From Hypericum androsaemum (taxonomy: Eukaryota; Streptophyta; Magnoliopsida; Malpighiales; Hypericaceae): 64,000 bases of DNA. Under the pieces are notes generated by a model. That model searched no databases and was not told where the DNA came from. It worked only from the letters and a program-made list of their open reading frames with translations. The translations under genes were made by a program, and so were the position numbers. The first letter of the stretch is position 1; every line of letters begins with the position of its first letter. The DNA lies in assembly GCA_963995505.1 (NCBI GenBank), contig OZ023181.1, positions 14,504,221 to 14,568,220 on the forward strand. Reading direction: 5' to 3'. Shown here piece by piece: positions 19,958 to 31,159 of the stretch.

Positions 19958-22643
19958 AGGTTTCGTTCCTCTTGAGAGAAAACCCAACTTTTAAAATAAA
20001 TAAATAAATTTCTTCCTAAAAAAAAATTTCAATTTTTTTTTTAAATCACGAGGGTGCATTGCATTCGGTAATAGAGGGGTTTGTGTGCATTATATGATGA
20101 TAATTATGATAATGATAATGATGACCTTTTGTTGGGTTAGGAAAATTGTATAACCAAACTATGTTATCTTGCTTGTATATCCTTTGTTATATGTTATCCT
20201 GGACTTAAAGTTTATGTTGGCAAGTTTTAAGTTAAAAATAGTCTAATTTATATTAGACTATCGTTTCTCAAAGTGAGATAGAGTTATCTTGAGTTGGTAG
20301 TTATCTGAGAGGATTTACAGGTAGTGGAGAAAAATAACATAGAGTTATATGCCTCATTATTGATTAATTTTGTATCGATTGCATCTCTCGACGAGTTAAA
20401 AAAAAATGTTTATGGTGGATTTGCTTAGCGTGTGATTGATGAGCTAATATTTTCTCGTACGCTCACATGATTCATTGATTTCCTTTTGTTCCGCTTCGTC
20501 TCTCGGCACGTCGCTCTTGGTCTTATGGATTTTGATGCTTGTATTTTGTTGGTTTCTTGATTGGCATTTGCATTTAGAAAATACTTGTCTCGTCATTGGA
20601 AATCAAGTACTACTTTGTGTTACTTTTGCAGTTTCCATTTTTTTTCTTCAGAGTTTTGCATTTTTCTGTAATGTGAGATATGCCTAAATGTAATCACTTG
20701 TAGTGAGCCAAAAATAGAAGTGGAAAGTAATATCGCTAAAAAAAAAATTTAACATGTATATTGGGAGACTCGTAAAATTATGCTAATGTCATGATTTCTC
20801 GATGTTAAGATCACGTGATTTTCTCTATGAGTTAATTGTTTGGGTGCTAATGTTGTTGCTTTGTATAGTTTCATGATATTAGTATGTAAGGTAGTGGATA
20901 AACTTCATTAATGGGGAAAATTTTAGGAATTAGATTTTTTTTTTTTTACAATTCGTAATAATCTTGGATTATGCGTTGGTGTTCATAACAAAATTTTGCA
21001 GCCTAAGGTATATTACACGGTAACCCTTGCTAGGATTTTAGCTCAACATATATTTTAAATATAAGACCTCTCGTTGTACCATATTAGAGACAATAACAAA
21101 TTATATAGGAATCAATTAGTTTTAGTCTCAGATCGTGTTGTGTATTGGCATTGTACATGCAAATTTTATATTCACTCTTACTTTTTGATGTGTTGTCAAT
21201 CGCAAGAATATAATGGACTTCCATTTGATTGTTAATTATTTTGTGCTTCCAATTTTTTTTTAGAAACTTTTAGTTGATTATTATTCATCTGTAGAGTAAT
21301 AAATAATCATGAAGTAATTATAGTTGCACGAGGAATTAAAGTAAGAATGACTCGCATGAATGATTATGAAACTAGGTGAATGAACAGGTATACAGCTAAT
21401 AGATTTCATAGACTCGCATGAATTTCTACTACGGGCTCGCATGAATTTAATATAGTTCTATATATGGTAAGTTTTTGTTGCTCTACTATGTAGTGAATAT
21501 GATACATGTTGTGAATACTTATAAGGGATCAATTGTTGTGCAGGAATAAAGAATTCTTCGTAACCTTTTTTTTTAATGCTGATTTTATTTATTTATTCAG
21601 TGCTCAAATAGGTTTGATCTAGGTGTAGTGGTAGACAGTTCGGAACTTAATATAAAAAACTTGGGTTGGGTCACATTCATGGTTGATGGACTTCACCGAT
21701 TGGTTTGTGGATTCCAATGTGTAGAATTAGGTTTCTTCAGTTAAAAAAAAAGAAGAAGCTATTTTAGCATGGATCCCTCGACACTAAGCTACAAAAAATT
21801 TATAGGAATAGGTAGACATAAGGTAAAAGTTTAGCGAAATAAACCCGCTAGTTTTTATATAGGACCAAAAAGGTTAATGAGGCTTGATTTAGAGTTTCGT
21901 CTTTTTCAGAATCTCAATGAGTACATAGTCAGAGATGCTCATACTACATTGAGATATGCAAGATTGGGAGCTTACAAGCTAGACGTTGGAAAAATTATGG
22001 AATGTCGTCCTAGTAGAGCTCACTCAATGTAAAAACCTCAAACTAGTGGTAAGAGGAATTTCGTAAGGTTAGTAATCTAAGAAACATGGACCACACATGT
22101 TATTAGAGAAAAGGTTAGAGATGAAGCAAGGAGGGACATGAGGCTGTATCGTAGTGATGGATTGGATATTTGTGGGCTTGGAAGAATACAATAAGCTCGA
22201 AACAAAAAGTATTTTAAAAAAAAAAGATGAAGAAGAAAAGGTCAAGTGTTGGGCTGGAACCTCTATCCAGGCTAGTTCGAACAGTGGAGGACTCTAATCT
22301 AGTAGGAACTAGTGGACTCGAAGCGATAAGAGAAATGTATTTATGTAAGTGACATTAGAAATAAACACACCAGTTGAGAAGCTACTTGAGAGATGTAAAG
22401 CAAAATATGGAACGCATTTTTTTAATTTTTACGGAATTTAGTAAATTTGGGAACCAAATTTCTTTTAAAGGAGAAGGATGTAGGACCCGAGATATTAAAA
22501 GAAAGTGTGATAAATTAAACCAGGCATATATGTAGAGTGGTTCAATCATTAAAAGAAGTGACAATCTCAATGTTAGAGCTATCAAGTAGAAAGAATGCCC
22601 ATTCTTCCTTTTGATATAAAAGTTTGAGGATAAACTTTCTTTT
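19958..22643 (+). other. Non-coding interior of the LARD
   Basis: No frame above 70 codons and no zinc knuckle, protease, YVDD or integrase motif. T-rich. It presumably carries RNA packaging signals recognised by an autonomous relative's proteins, which is inference from the element's recent mobility. Confidence 0.75.
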
Positions 22644-22656
22644 AAGGAGGAGAGAA
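22644..22656 (+). other. Polypurine tract of the LARD
   Basis: AAGGAGGAGAGAA immediately precedes the 3' LTR and is the expected primer for plus-strand DNA synthesis. Confidence 0.85.
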
Positions 22657-24571
22657 TGTGAGAACCGTAAAACTAATTTAGAGAATAATATAAAATCAAG
22701 TGACCAAATAGTAATTGAACAAATTAGGGTTAGATCTTGTATATATAAGGTGAGCTAGAAAAGAAAAACCCTAATTTGGAGTAAAAGAGAGAAATTTCGT
22801 AGGTCCCAAGAGTAGCCATCATTGTTTGTAAAATCCGACGGTGAAATATTATCGGATTGATACGAAACTTTGAGGTCCTTTTCCTAACACAATGGACAAG
22901 ATTCTGGACGGTGAAGATATTGTTTGAAGGTGTCTAAGGCTATTTGCACAAGTCAGTTTTGAGAAATCTGAATTTGAATAAAATAGGAAGGTAAGTCGGT
23001 TTTCGTCTTCATGTATTGTGTATTGTATTCCACTATTGTTTGATCTACGTTATTGTCATGATTCCTGCCGTGATTACACGTTACGATGCCTTACTACTAA
23101 GTAGGAACGTGTATATCTAGTTTATATAGCTTATAACATGGACATGGGTCGTGATCTACTATTTATATATTCATATGGACAACTGAATCAATATTACAGA
23201 ATGGATGATTTCCTTTTGTTTGTATACACATGGGTCGTGATTTAATTACTACTGTTATTTGGGAGGATTTGTTGTCCACAGTCGCGTGCTTGTTATTGAA
23301 TGGATGGGTCGATATTACATGTGGTAGATCACATCTTAATCTAGATCGGTACTAAACCCTAAACCCTAATTAAAGTAAAATATTAGACTTGCATAAAGAG
23401 ATATTAGGATCGTGTAAATCTTGAATCTGATGTAGATCGCATGAATTGAAGAGGGACTTTAAAGGCATGAATCGCTCGATAAATTGTAATATCTATGCTC
23501 GACATATGAAATGCTAGTTACAGAATAGAATGTATGTATAATTTAGTGTTGTACTGTGTTACGCATTTTGCATGAAGGGAGTTGTAATTAATATTTTGAA
23601 AGTGAAATTTGTGGTTACCTTGTCTCGAACACGTATGATTCGGGTTGAACTCGGACCTAATTCAAATTATATAATACTAATGAATCAGTTTACGTATTGT
23701 TCTTTGATCCATAGTGCTTTTCTGATTTCTGAAATTTCATGATTTTGTATGATTTATGGATCCGTATTGCTTATGTCCGAATTCTGAGTATGATAAGTTT
23801 CGGTGTGCAACTAGTATGTTTTGTTTTTGAGTGGCGGGATTATTTCCATACCTTTTGGGCCCTATAGTTTATACGCATCGTGTCAAAAGGGGCTACCGGG
23901 TAACCCTAGGTGCGTGTGATCAAATGGATAGGGAGTGTGGAAATTATCTGGGCTCGTGGGGATACCCTTCTGTCTTCTGGGCCCGCAACGCGGGAACGGA
24001 AGGGTACTTTTCTGGGCCCCACGAGAATCCCGTCATGGATATGTTAGGCTCCGGAGTCCTATTCTGTTAGATGGTTAAGTTAGTTGGCTAAGTTAGTTGG
24101 TTAAGTTAGTCGGCTAAGTTAGTTGGCTAAGTTAGTTGGTTAAGTGACCTCTGTTTCCATTCTGAAAAGTTTGTCAGTGTACATGTAATTTCTATTCTAT
24201 ATGATTGCAACTTGATTTGAATTGTCATTATTGGAAATGTTGGGTATACGAATTATTATACCATTTGAGATATGATCTTCTGTATGACTTGTTATGTGTT
24301 TGAATTTGTGTTATATGTGTCACCGGCTTACTGAGTTGCGTATCCTCATTAATGTGCGCTGCTGTCTCAGATAATTCGAGAGCAAACTTGGAATGAGTAC
24401 TAGAGGCGAGGACATGCATCCCTAGGCATTTAATTCATTTTAAGACTCTTTGTTTTTCATTTCTATAGAGCATTATGTTTTGGAGACGTGATTGAAATTT
24501 GAGAAATGAAGTGGTCTTACGGAGACATTTACTCCGTGGCGGTTGACATGCCTAATTTTTGAGGCGTGACA
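22657..24571 (+). repeat. 3' LTR of the LARD
   Basis: 1915 bp, about 99% identical to 18036-19938. The 12-bp length difference equals one extra 13-bp minisatellite unit less a one-base deletion near 24058. Confidence 0.93.
24075..24144 (+). repeat. 13-bp minisatellite in the 3' LTR
   Basis: Five copies plus a partial of (T/C)TAAGTTAGTTGG, one unit more than the 5' LTR array. Confidence 0.85.
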
Positions 24572-24576
24572 AAAGT

Positions 24577-24984
24577 AGTCTCTCCTCTCCTCCCCTCTTC
24601 TTCTCCATCAAATGCCTCAGCTACAACCATGGATGTCGCCTTACCCGCGCTACCGTATCTCTTTCGACTGCGGTAATCTCGACAGCATCGGCCACCCAGA
24701 AAGCAAGCTTGATATCATCTCTTCCTTCAATGTCCGTGCCGTTCCTGACTGTCCTCATCAACGTTGGACATATTAAATCTCTAAATCATGGGGAACTTGT
24801 TCGACAAAGTTCCCGAGAGAAAAAATGAACCACCACAGAGATCCCTGCCCCCTAAGCAATCTAACTTCAATTAACTTGTGTTGAGGTACACAAATAATTT
24901 CAGAATTTTTAATGATATCTCAAGCTCTCCGGTGCGGTAGGACCATTTTTTACTTTTGATAATGTGAGGTTGCTTCCGGTTTCC
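24577..24984. other. Unassigned sequence, possible gene fragment
   Basis: Relatively GC-rich, with an open frame 24559-24828 and, in another frame, MGNLFDKVPERK near 24790, which loosely resembles the LFDKMPER segment of PPR proteins. No start, promoter or second repeat supports a gene, so I leave it unnamed. Confidence 0.25.
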
Positions 24985-25276
24985 AAGAGAAGGGAACGAT
25001 CGGTCTCTAAGAGGATGATCACTCTCCAAGAGGATGATCAGTCTCTAAAATGATGACCGGTCTCCAAGAGGATGGTTGGTCTCTAAGAGGATGATTGATC
25101 TCCAAGAGGACGGTCGGTCTTTAAGAGGATGACCGATCTCTAAGAGGATAACCGGCCTCAAAGGGGATGGTTGGTCTCCAAGAGGACGACACTAAGAGGA
25201 TGGTCAGTCAGGGGACAAAGACCAAGAGGATGGTCGGTCTCTAAGAAGACGGTTGGGCTCCATGAGGATGGTCAAG
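24985..25276 (+). repeat. 20-bp minisatellite, about 14 units
   Basis: Consensus near GGTCTCTAAGAGGATGGTC. Units vary at several positions (TCTCCAAGAGGA, TCTTTAAGAGGA), and near 25190-25230 the period is disturbed by short insertions. The unit length is not a multiple of three and no frame stays open, so it is non-coding. Confidence 0.85.
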
Positions 25277-25892
25277 TCTTGGCTCTATCAGACTTTGGTA
25301 GGTCATTCATATCATTTGACTCGAGCATCGGATTGGGTTAATTCTTTTGGTAATGAAAGATAAGACAAAGATCTACAACTTTACAGTTTATAACTTTTTC
25401 AGATTCAGAGTGGAAGAGGGACAAAAATCTAATTCAAGCCGAGTCCACTTAGAGGAGGCGTTCCACTTCCAAAGGGAGTAGGCAGATCATTCTACTTCAA
25501 AGGGAATAGGCAGATTGTCCTAAATCATTATCTTACTCAACCCGCCCAGAAAGTTCAATTCATCCACCTACCTTAAGGCCGGTTGCATCAGTCCACTCAC
25601 TCTTTGTCGTCTGCCTGCGTTGAAGACGTCCGCCCTCACTGTCGTTTGCCCGCATCACGTTGAAGGCGTTCCCCCTCACTGTAATCCACATGTGTTCCAT
25701 GAGTCTGCACTCATTATCGTCCGCCCATATGCAAGGATCCGCCCTCGAAGTGGAAAGCCCAAAAGGTCGCCTTGGCCCTTGAAGCGGGAGGTCTAGGTGG
25801 ACGTCTTGGCCCTTGATAGTAATGCGTTAAATAAAGTCCAAAAGATTAGGTATCCCAACTGCCATCTCTATAAAATATTAAGAAACCCCTTA
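25277..25892. other. Repeat-rich, moderately GC-rich spacer
   Basis: Contains pairs of short near-copies: GGGAGTAGGCAGAT / GGGAATAGGCAGAT (25478, 25501) and GTCCGCCCTCACTGTCGT / GTTCCCCCTCACTGTAAT (25628, 25667). These suggest decayed tandem repeats of an LTR. No gene. Confidence 0.45.
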
Positions 25893-26065
25893 TTAAATTT
25901 AAAAAGATCACCATCTAATTTTTTAGCTTGTTTGGTTGATAAAATTATAAAATTTATTAATCTCACTAAGTTTGATTTAAACTAGTTATCGTGAAGGTGG
26001 AAAAACGTTTATTTTTAAGAACCTACTAAACTAAACTGACTAATAGATATTATGAGGAACATAAT
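25893..26065 (+). repeat. Upstream edge of the dirigent segmental duplication (unit 1)
   Basis: Matches 57864-58012: shared strings include TCACCATCTAAT and GTTTGGTTGATAAAATTATA. In unit 2 this lies about 0.4 kb upstream of the dirigent gene; here it is about 2.7 kb upstream because other repeats have been inserted between 26066 and about 28520. Confidence 0.75.
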
Positions 26066-26215
26066 TTCAGATAATTCGAATCTAAATTTTTCATTATCCG
26101 AAATATCCGAAGTTACTACTTTTTGATCCAAATCCGAATCCAAATAACGAATTATCTGAAATCTGAAATCCAAAATTATTTCGGATACGGATTCGGATAA
26201 TCCAAATTATCCAAA
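26066..26215. repeat. ATCCGAA/TTCGGAT cluster
   Basis: Dense ATCCGAAATATCCGAAG-type motifs followed by inverse TTCGGATACGGATTCGGAT, the same pattern as the ends of the hAT-like element at 12643-13467. Probably the end of a related element; the partner end was not found. Confidence 0.5.
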
Positions 26216-26352
26216 TTTTAAATAAAACCTCTAATGAAAAATATAAAATTGCTACGCAAAACAACGTAAAAAAAATTAAAACCCAAACATCCATTAGAGC
26301 CTCAAGGTAATAAAGGAAAAAGTCAAAACATCCATAACGAAAAAAAGAAACG

Positions 26353-27140
26353 ATGTGATGTACCATGTCATAGATGAGGAGTCACCAGCTGAGGTATGGA
26401 AGAAATTAGAGGCAAGGTATATGTCTAAGTCTTTGTCGAACAAGCTTTATCTTAAGCAAAGTTTGTACGGGCTCAAGATGAAGGAGGGCTCAGATTTGAG
26501 CCAACACATTAATATTTTCAGTCAACTTGTGAGCGACTTGAGAAAGGTTGATGTGAAGTTCGAGGAAGAAGACAAGACATTGTTGCTCCTGGATTCCTTA
26601 CCAGGCTCCTACGAAAATTTGGTTATAACTCTAACTTGGGGGAAGGAGTTCCTGGTGTTGGAAGATATCACAAGTGCTCTGCTAGGATTTCATCAAAGAA
26701 GGAAAATTAGCGATGAACAAGCGGAAGGGCTAGTTGTGAGGGGTAGCAATGGTAGTCGTAGTGAAGATGGAAAAGGATCCAGGTCAAGGTCAAGGAGGTT
26801 CAAAGAAAATTGCTTCGAGTGCGGAAAAAAAAGGCACGTAAAGAAGGATTGTCCGAGGTTGTAGGCGGGCTAATTGAAGTGGAGAAGGATGCCGAGGTGG
26901 TGATGAAGGGTGAAAGGGATGCTAGGAACACCTACATGTCAGTGGGGAACACAATTGTAGGTAGAGTCACCTCGTTGGGTTCTGATGGAGGGGAGAAAAG
27001 CTCTTCTGTGATGGAGCGAAGGCTTGACATGAATAGTTTGAGTGGAGTTGGGATTCGCGGAGACAAAGTTAGCAAATTCTCGCTATGGTTGTCTAAAGGG
27101 ATGTGCACGTCAAAGGTGTTGGGTAGGATTTGTATGGGGA
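26353..27140 (+). pseudogene. Second gag copy of the TR-GAG-like family, LTRs lost
   Basis: Encodes DEESPAEVWKKLEARYMSK, LLLLDSLPGSYENLV and a knuckle CFECGKKRHVKKDC, closely matching the gag at 4351-5148. Directly after the knuckle the sequence jumps to GGLIEVEKDAEVVMKGERDA, which in the 3005-5446 element lies after the protease. The protease active-site segment is therefore deleted, with a frame change at the junction. No LTR, primer-binding site or purine tract flanks it. The first reading frame (26355-26864) is still open and lacks the stop found in the other copy. Confidence 0.85.
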
Positions 27141-27147
27141 GTTCAGG

Positions 27148-27183
27148 CCGGATTGGGTCTGGACTCTAATAGACCCAATCCGG
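27148..27183. other. Perfect 13-bp hairpin
   Basis: CCGGATTGGGTCT, a 10-base loop, then AGACCCAATCCGG. It stands directly at the right edge of the gag fragment, as expected for a transposon end or a foldback created during rearrangement. It is not followed by a T run, so terminator function is not indicated. Confidence 0.7.
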
Positions 27184-27799
27184 CCCGGACGAAATAAGAT
27201 CCTAGTCGTCCAGCGCATTGAAAATTAGGCAAGGAAGATCCAACAGCTTTGATTCACTGGGGTATTTATGTCTTTTCTCACTCTTCTCTTCCTCCCTCAT
27301 CACTCTCCCTCTTCCGCCCGTTCCTCTCTCCTCTCTCCCTTTTCTTCTCTCTCACTCTCTCTTTTCCAGCCGACAACGACGCCGAAGACGATAATGCCGA
27401 TGAGCCATACGCCGACGACGGTGCCGACGACGACCAATAGATCCAACGAGCCCGACCTCTCTCTCCCTAAAAAAGGAAAAAACCTAAAAAGAAAGCTAAA
27501 GAAAAGAAAAAGAAGAAGCTTTGATTGGAGTAGACTATGTCGTACCTCCAATTGACGATAAGGCCGATGACATCGTCGGCGTTGTCAGCATCGTCGGCGT
27601 CGACGTCGTCAGCATCGTCGGCGTCAGTTAGGAGAGAGAGAGAGAGAGTGGGCGTCATCGGCGCTATTCTCCTTTTTGATCCACAGCTTTCTCTTGTGCC
27701 ACCTCACCGTGACATAGTTCCTCGAGACCGTTACTGTGGTTTAGGTACGATACAACCTCATGGTCTCTCGCCGGCCGAATAGCGGGCCGACGGCGATGT
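27184..27799. other. Low-complexity region with CT tract, CG-rich triplets and (GA)n
   Basis: Holds a pyrimidine tract (27276-27367), CGACGA/GCCGAC triplets on either side of 27400, a lysine-codon-rich stretch near 27480-27520, GTCGGCGTC repeats (27575-27627) and (GA)8 near 27631-27647. The 95-codon frame at 27268-27555 looks like a low-complexity artefact. A decayed 5' UTR and first exon of some gene is possible but unproven. Confidence 0.4.
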
Positions 27800-28340
27800 T
27801 AGAGGTGAAACGAGTCTCTCGACGGAATATCCGATTATGTTAAAATGACATGTTCGGCTATGTATAATGGTATGCCCGATTAATATTCAATAAAACTTAT
27901 AATAAATAAGTTAATTAATTAAATGGCATATCCGATTATGTTAAAATTGCATGTTCGACTATGAATAATGTCATGACTGGGTATGTCTAATGACATACCC
28001 GTTTAATATTTAATTAAATTTATAATAAATTAATTAAATAGCATGTCCGGTATGTTAAAATGGTATGCTCGGTTACGATATAATGGCATGCCGGTTACGA
28101 TAAAATGACTCCTGTCATCATGTCTAAATAGCTTGCCTCGTTAATATTTAATAAAATATATAATAAATTAATGAATAAATTAAATAATTTATTAAATGAC
28201 ATTTGTTGTTATTTTAAAATGGCATTTCTGCTAATGGCATGTCCGATTATGTCCAAATTACATGTCCGATTAATATTTAATAGAACTTATAATTGATTAA
28301 CTAATTAATTAAATGATAAATTTGGTTACGATAAAATGGC
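27800..28340. repeat. Tandem repeat, about 120-140-bp unit, four degenerate copies
   Basis: The block TTAATATT(T/C)AATAAAACTTATAATAAA recurs near 27880, 28002, 28140 and 28271. Between copies lie GGCATGTCCGATTATG-like strings. Strongly AT-rich and non-coding. It lies between the CT-rich block and the dirigent promoter, and has no counterpart upstream of the copy at 58387. Confidence 0.75.
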
Positions 28341-28646
28341 GTACCCAGTACACTAATGCGTCAAAAAAATAATGAAAAGATAAAAAAAAATTAAAGGAGA
28401 GTGAAAGAAACGCGGGCCCCACCCTTTCCCCCTCATTGACTCGCATGTGCCCACAAAAAGGGAGTGAAAGTCATGTGGTTATTTTTACCATTTTATTCCT
28501 GTCTGTTTCCGGCACGGAATCTGTCCCCAGAAAGAGCTGCCAGCCAGCCACCTTTGTCGTAGATTAATTGCCCATAATTGAACTTTTGACCACATGGGCG
28601 TCTCTTATTTTTTTTAATGTAATCCATAAAAACTCTCCACTCCCTG

Positions 28647-28653
28647 TATAAGT
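28647..28653 (+). promoter_or_regulatory. TATA box of dirigent gene 1
   Basis: TATAAGT, 78 bases before the ATG at 28731, in a block that is conserved upstream of the copy at 58387. There the aligned string is TATACAAGT. Confidence 0.65.
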
Positions 28654-28730
28654 ACGAGTGCTGCTTAATCTTAATCATCAACTAACAAAATCGTTTAATT
28701 CTGAAGTTATTCATTTCCTCTCTACTTATT

Positions 28731-29315
28731 ATGGCTTTCAATTACTTCCTCATCTTTTCCCTTCTCAGTTTCTCCTTTCTCCAAGCGCAAGGAGGCTACG
28801 TGTCATCCCTAAACCCTAAAAGGTTAGGCTTGAAGAAAGAAAAGCTGACCTACTTCCGTTTCTACATGCACGACATAACTGCTGGCCCAAGTCCCACCGC
28901 CATGACCCTCATCACACCCGCCAACAACACGATGGTGGCGGGCTCCGGCACGACAAACGCCATCGACGGCGTGTTTGGCACTGTGAACATCATCGACAAC
29001 CCGTTAACCGAAGGCTCAGAGAGTAGTTCGAAGATGATCGGTAGAATACAAGGCGTGTATGCACAAGTGTCCCAGGAGGAGACCAGCTTGCTGATGGCCA
29101 TCAGCTTCGTCTTCCTCGAAGGGAAGTACAACGGAAGCAGTATAACCGTGTTGGGGAGGAACCAGGTGTACAATGATTTGAGAGAGATGCCTGTCGTTGG
29201 CGGCAGTGGTCTGTTCCGATTTGCCCGGGGATACGCAGAGGCTACTACTTATGTCTTTAATGAAACTGCTAATGGTGTTATTTCCGAGTTCCAGGTCTAT
29301 GCCCTGCATTATTAA
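28731..29315 (+). CDS. Dirigent protein, secreted, intact
   Basis: A 194-residue intronless dirigent protein of normal family length. Residues 1-20 form a hydrophobic signal peptide ending near LQAQGG, so the product should enter the cell wall. The barrel domain follows: LTYFRFYMHDI (39-49), FGTVNIIDNPLT (82-93), IGRIQGVY (103-110), [11 protein letters not shown] (126-136), GRNQV (142-146), REMPVVGGSGLFRFARGYA (151-169) and the C-terminal EFQVYALHY, all family-typical. Potential N-glycosylation sites are N65, N134 and N177. Dirigent proteins steer stereoselective coupling of phenoxy radicals in lignan or lignin-related synthesis; the substrate here is unknown. The start is the first ATG after the TATA box and gives the signal peptide. 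An AATAAA-like signal (ATAAACAAG) lies near 29471. Copies exist at 41217 and 58387; this is the only one with an intact signal peptide and frame. Confidence 0.95.
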   Translation: MAFNYFLIFSLLSFSFLQAQGGYVSSLNPKRLGLKKEKLTYFRFYMHDITAGPSPTAMTLITPANNTMVAGSGTTNAIDGVFGTVNIIDNPLTEGSESSSKMIGRIQGVYAQVSQEETSLLMAISFVFLEGKYNGSSITVLGRNQVYNDLREMPVVGGSGLFRFARGYAEATTYVFNETANGVISEFQVYALHY

Positions 29316-30632
29316 CTATGTATGTGTTAATTAAATTTTCCTAAGCAGAAATCTTGGTTTATTGTTTTCCGATTATCTTATGTTGTTTTTTTGTATTTGA
29401 CTAAGCGGCTTTCTGAGCATTGTAAAAATGTGATTATATAATCTGAAGGTCTGAGAATTTATTGAATGTAATAAACAAGAAGTTTCAAAGCCTCAATGTT
29501 TCTCTATTGATTCCATGTATTGCGCAATCTGAAGGAATCGTGGACTCTCTAGCGTAGTGCAATTTGGTGACTCTTCATTATGAAGTCTTTATTTTTAATT
29601 TTTAATTATTATATTTACATTGTATATGTAAATCAAGTGCACAACTGTACAACGAATTTGTTGTTGCAGTTAAAACCTCACTGCCGTAGATGCGAATAAA
29701 ACCCTATAAATAGGATAGTATTCCAACTGCTCTCCGTACTGACGTGCATGGAGCTATGTCCAAGTCCATTTATTTTTCTATAGGATTTGGCAACGATCCA
29801 AGTAGTCCAACTCGATGCCTGGCCAGCTAAAAATACCCATGATGGTGGGACCCAACACTGAGTAATTACAAAGGTCATAAATCGATTAATTAGCAGAGGA
29901 GAATTTGAGCAACGACCTATCATTGAGGAAGATTCCCGAAAGCAACAATGACCAAATTCTTGGCTTTCGACAATGTACTAGTTGACTGCGGGCATGCTAT
30001 CCGTTCAGTTGTAATTTTTTCTATGATTCTCTGGTTTTTGATTTACATTTAAAGAACAAGGACTAAATTAGAAATCGAAGTGGCAGCTTATACTGCTTCA
30101 TTAATAAGGTTTGAACTTGAATCCTTACCCAAAAAAATCGAGTCTTATTGGAAACGGTTGAAGCTAATATAGGAACCAAATAATCGGAATCAACAAGTCA
30201 TCGAACAATCAGATAAGATTAACTAAAACGAATGGCAAACAGTTAAGATCAACCAAAACCAATGCCAAACAGATAAGATAACTCCATTAATTACAATGAA
30301 GACAGTTATTTACATGCGACTTATATTTACATAAAATTTCTTAGTTGCAATCAAAAATTGGTAAATGTTTATGTTAGAATTTTCATATCCAATTTAAGAT
30401 CTTGAGATAATGTGAATCTTTCACATCTATAAACAAACCCACCACAATAGCAACTAACCATATGGTAATCTCAGTATGTCGGACGTATGTTTGCACGGAT
30501 TTTGACTTCGCCAACGTCCATAATACGATTCATGCGATGACAATAACGAGACATGGTCTCGTAGGATTAGTTGACTCTAATACTATGTTATAATCTCCAT
30601 ATCCAACTCAAAACTTTAAAATAATGAATGTG
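29316..30632 (+). repeat. 3' flank of dirigent gene 1, duplicated at 58971-60290
   Basis: The 3' UTR and about 1.3 kb of downstream sequence align with the flank of the second dirigent gene; shared strings include GGAGCTATGTCCAA, AAATCGATTAATTA and GCAAACAGATAAGATAACTCC. No gene in it. It ends where the Copia element at 30638 entered. Confidence 0.85.
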
Positions 30633-30637
30633 TTGCT

Positions 30638-31100
30638 TGTTGAAAATTAAACTTGATTTATGGTCATAATAGTCTAGAATTATCTAGACATCTATATATT
30701 GTAGATTAATCTAGAGTACTCTAATTTATCTAGAATTTTTATGGTTGTACTAAGTATTAAGGTCTAAGAAATTATCTAAAGAAATCTAGGATATTATGTA
30801 GTGGATTGTAAAAGATATTTCTTTAGAGAAATCTAGAGAAATTCAAGGGCGGTGAGCACTCCCTATATATAGAAGTTGAGCTAGTGATTGTGGTTGTAAT
30901 TGAGTGAACAAGAAAGAGAGAGTCCTTGTAAGAAATTCTTAATTACTAAAGCGGAAGTCCTTCAAAGAGAGAAAGTCTACCACCAAAGCTTTTGATTATA
31001 ATAAAAATTGATTTTCCTTCGAGCGATTGTGAGAACTTCTTAATTACTAAATCAACCACTAAACTCAATTTAGAATAAAATCCCCTACCCATTTGTAATA
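30638..31100 (+). repeat. 5' LTR of Copia element 30638-35517
   Basis: 463 bp with a TATA-like CTATATATAGAAG near 30864 that is conserved in the other LTR. Ends TTTGTAATA where the partner ends TTTGCAACA. Confidence 0.88.
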
Positions 31101-31103
31101 AAG

Positions 31104-31116
31104 TGGCATCAGAGCC
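31104..31116 (+). other. Primer-binding site of Copia element 30638-35517
   Basis: TGGCATCAGAGCC, one base off the usual TGGTATCAGAGCC, three bases after the 5' LTR. Confidence 0.8.
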
Positions 31117-31159
31117 AAGTCCTGGCTAGTGACATATTTTCCTTTCAAGTTCCTAGACA

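Larger units (their letters stand above)
18036..24571 (+). mobile_element. Young LARD-type LTR retrotransposon without coding capacity
   Basis: Two 1.9-kb direct repeats (18036-19938, 22657-24571), both TGTGAGAACC...GGCGTGACA, enclose 2.7 kb. The flanks are a perfect AAAGT at 18031-18035 and 24572-24576. A primer-binding site TGGTATCAGAGCC (19945-19957) and a purine tract AAGGAGGAGAGAA (22644-22656) are in the correct places. I count about 15 substitutions, a 1-base indel and one 13-bp repeat-unit difference between the LTRs, i.e. roughly 0.8% divergence, so insertion is recent. No gag or pol motif was found in the interior. Large LTRs plus a non-coding interior define a LARD; the LTR type suggests Ty3/Gypsy ancestry. 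Confidence 0.93.

Noticed and set aside
24784..24870. PPR gene start (MGNLFDKVPERK)
   Set aside because: Only one short motif is present, with no further repeats, and the surrounding sequence is broken. Mentioned under the spacer only.
25010..25270. CRISPR-like array
   Set aside because: Units are contiguous and degenerate with no unique spacers, and the DNA is plant nuclear. It is a minisatellite.
27268..27555. 95-codon basic protein with lysine-rich C-terminus
   Set aside because: Codons come from CT-rich and AAG/AAA-rich simple sequence. An antisense frame of similar length overlaps it and no start context or homology supports it.
28862..29309. Long minus-strand open frames across the dirigent gene
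   Set aside because: They are antisense shadows of the dirigent coding sequence and recur in the same places in copy 2.
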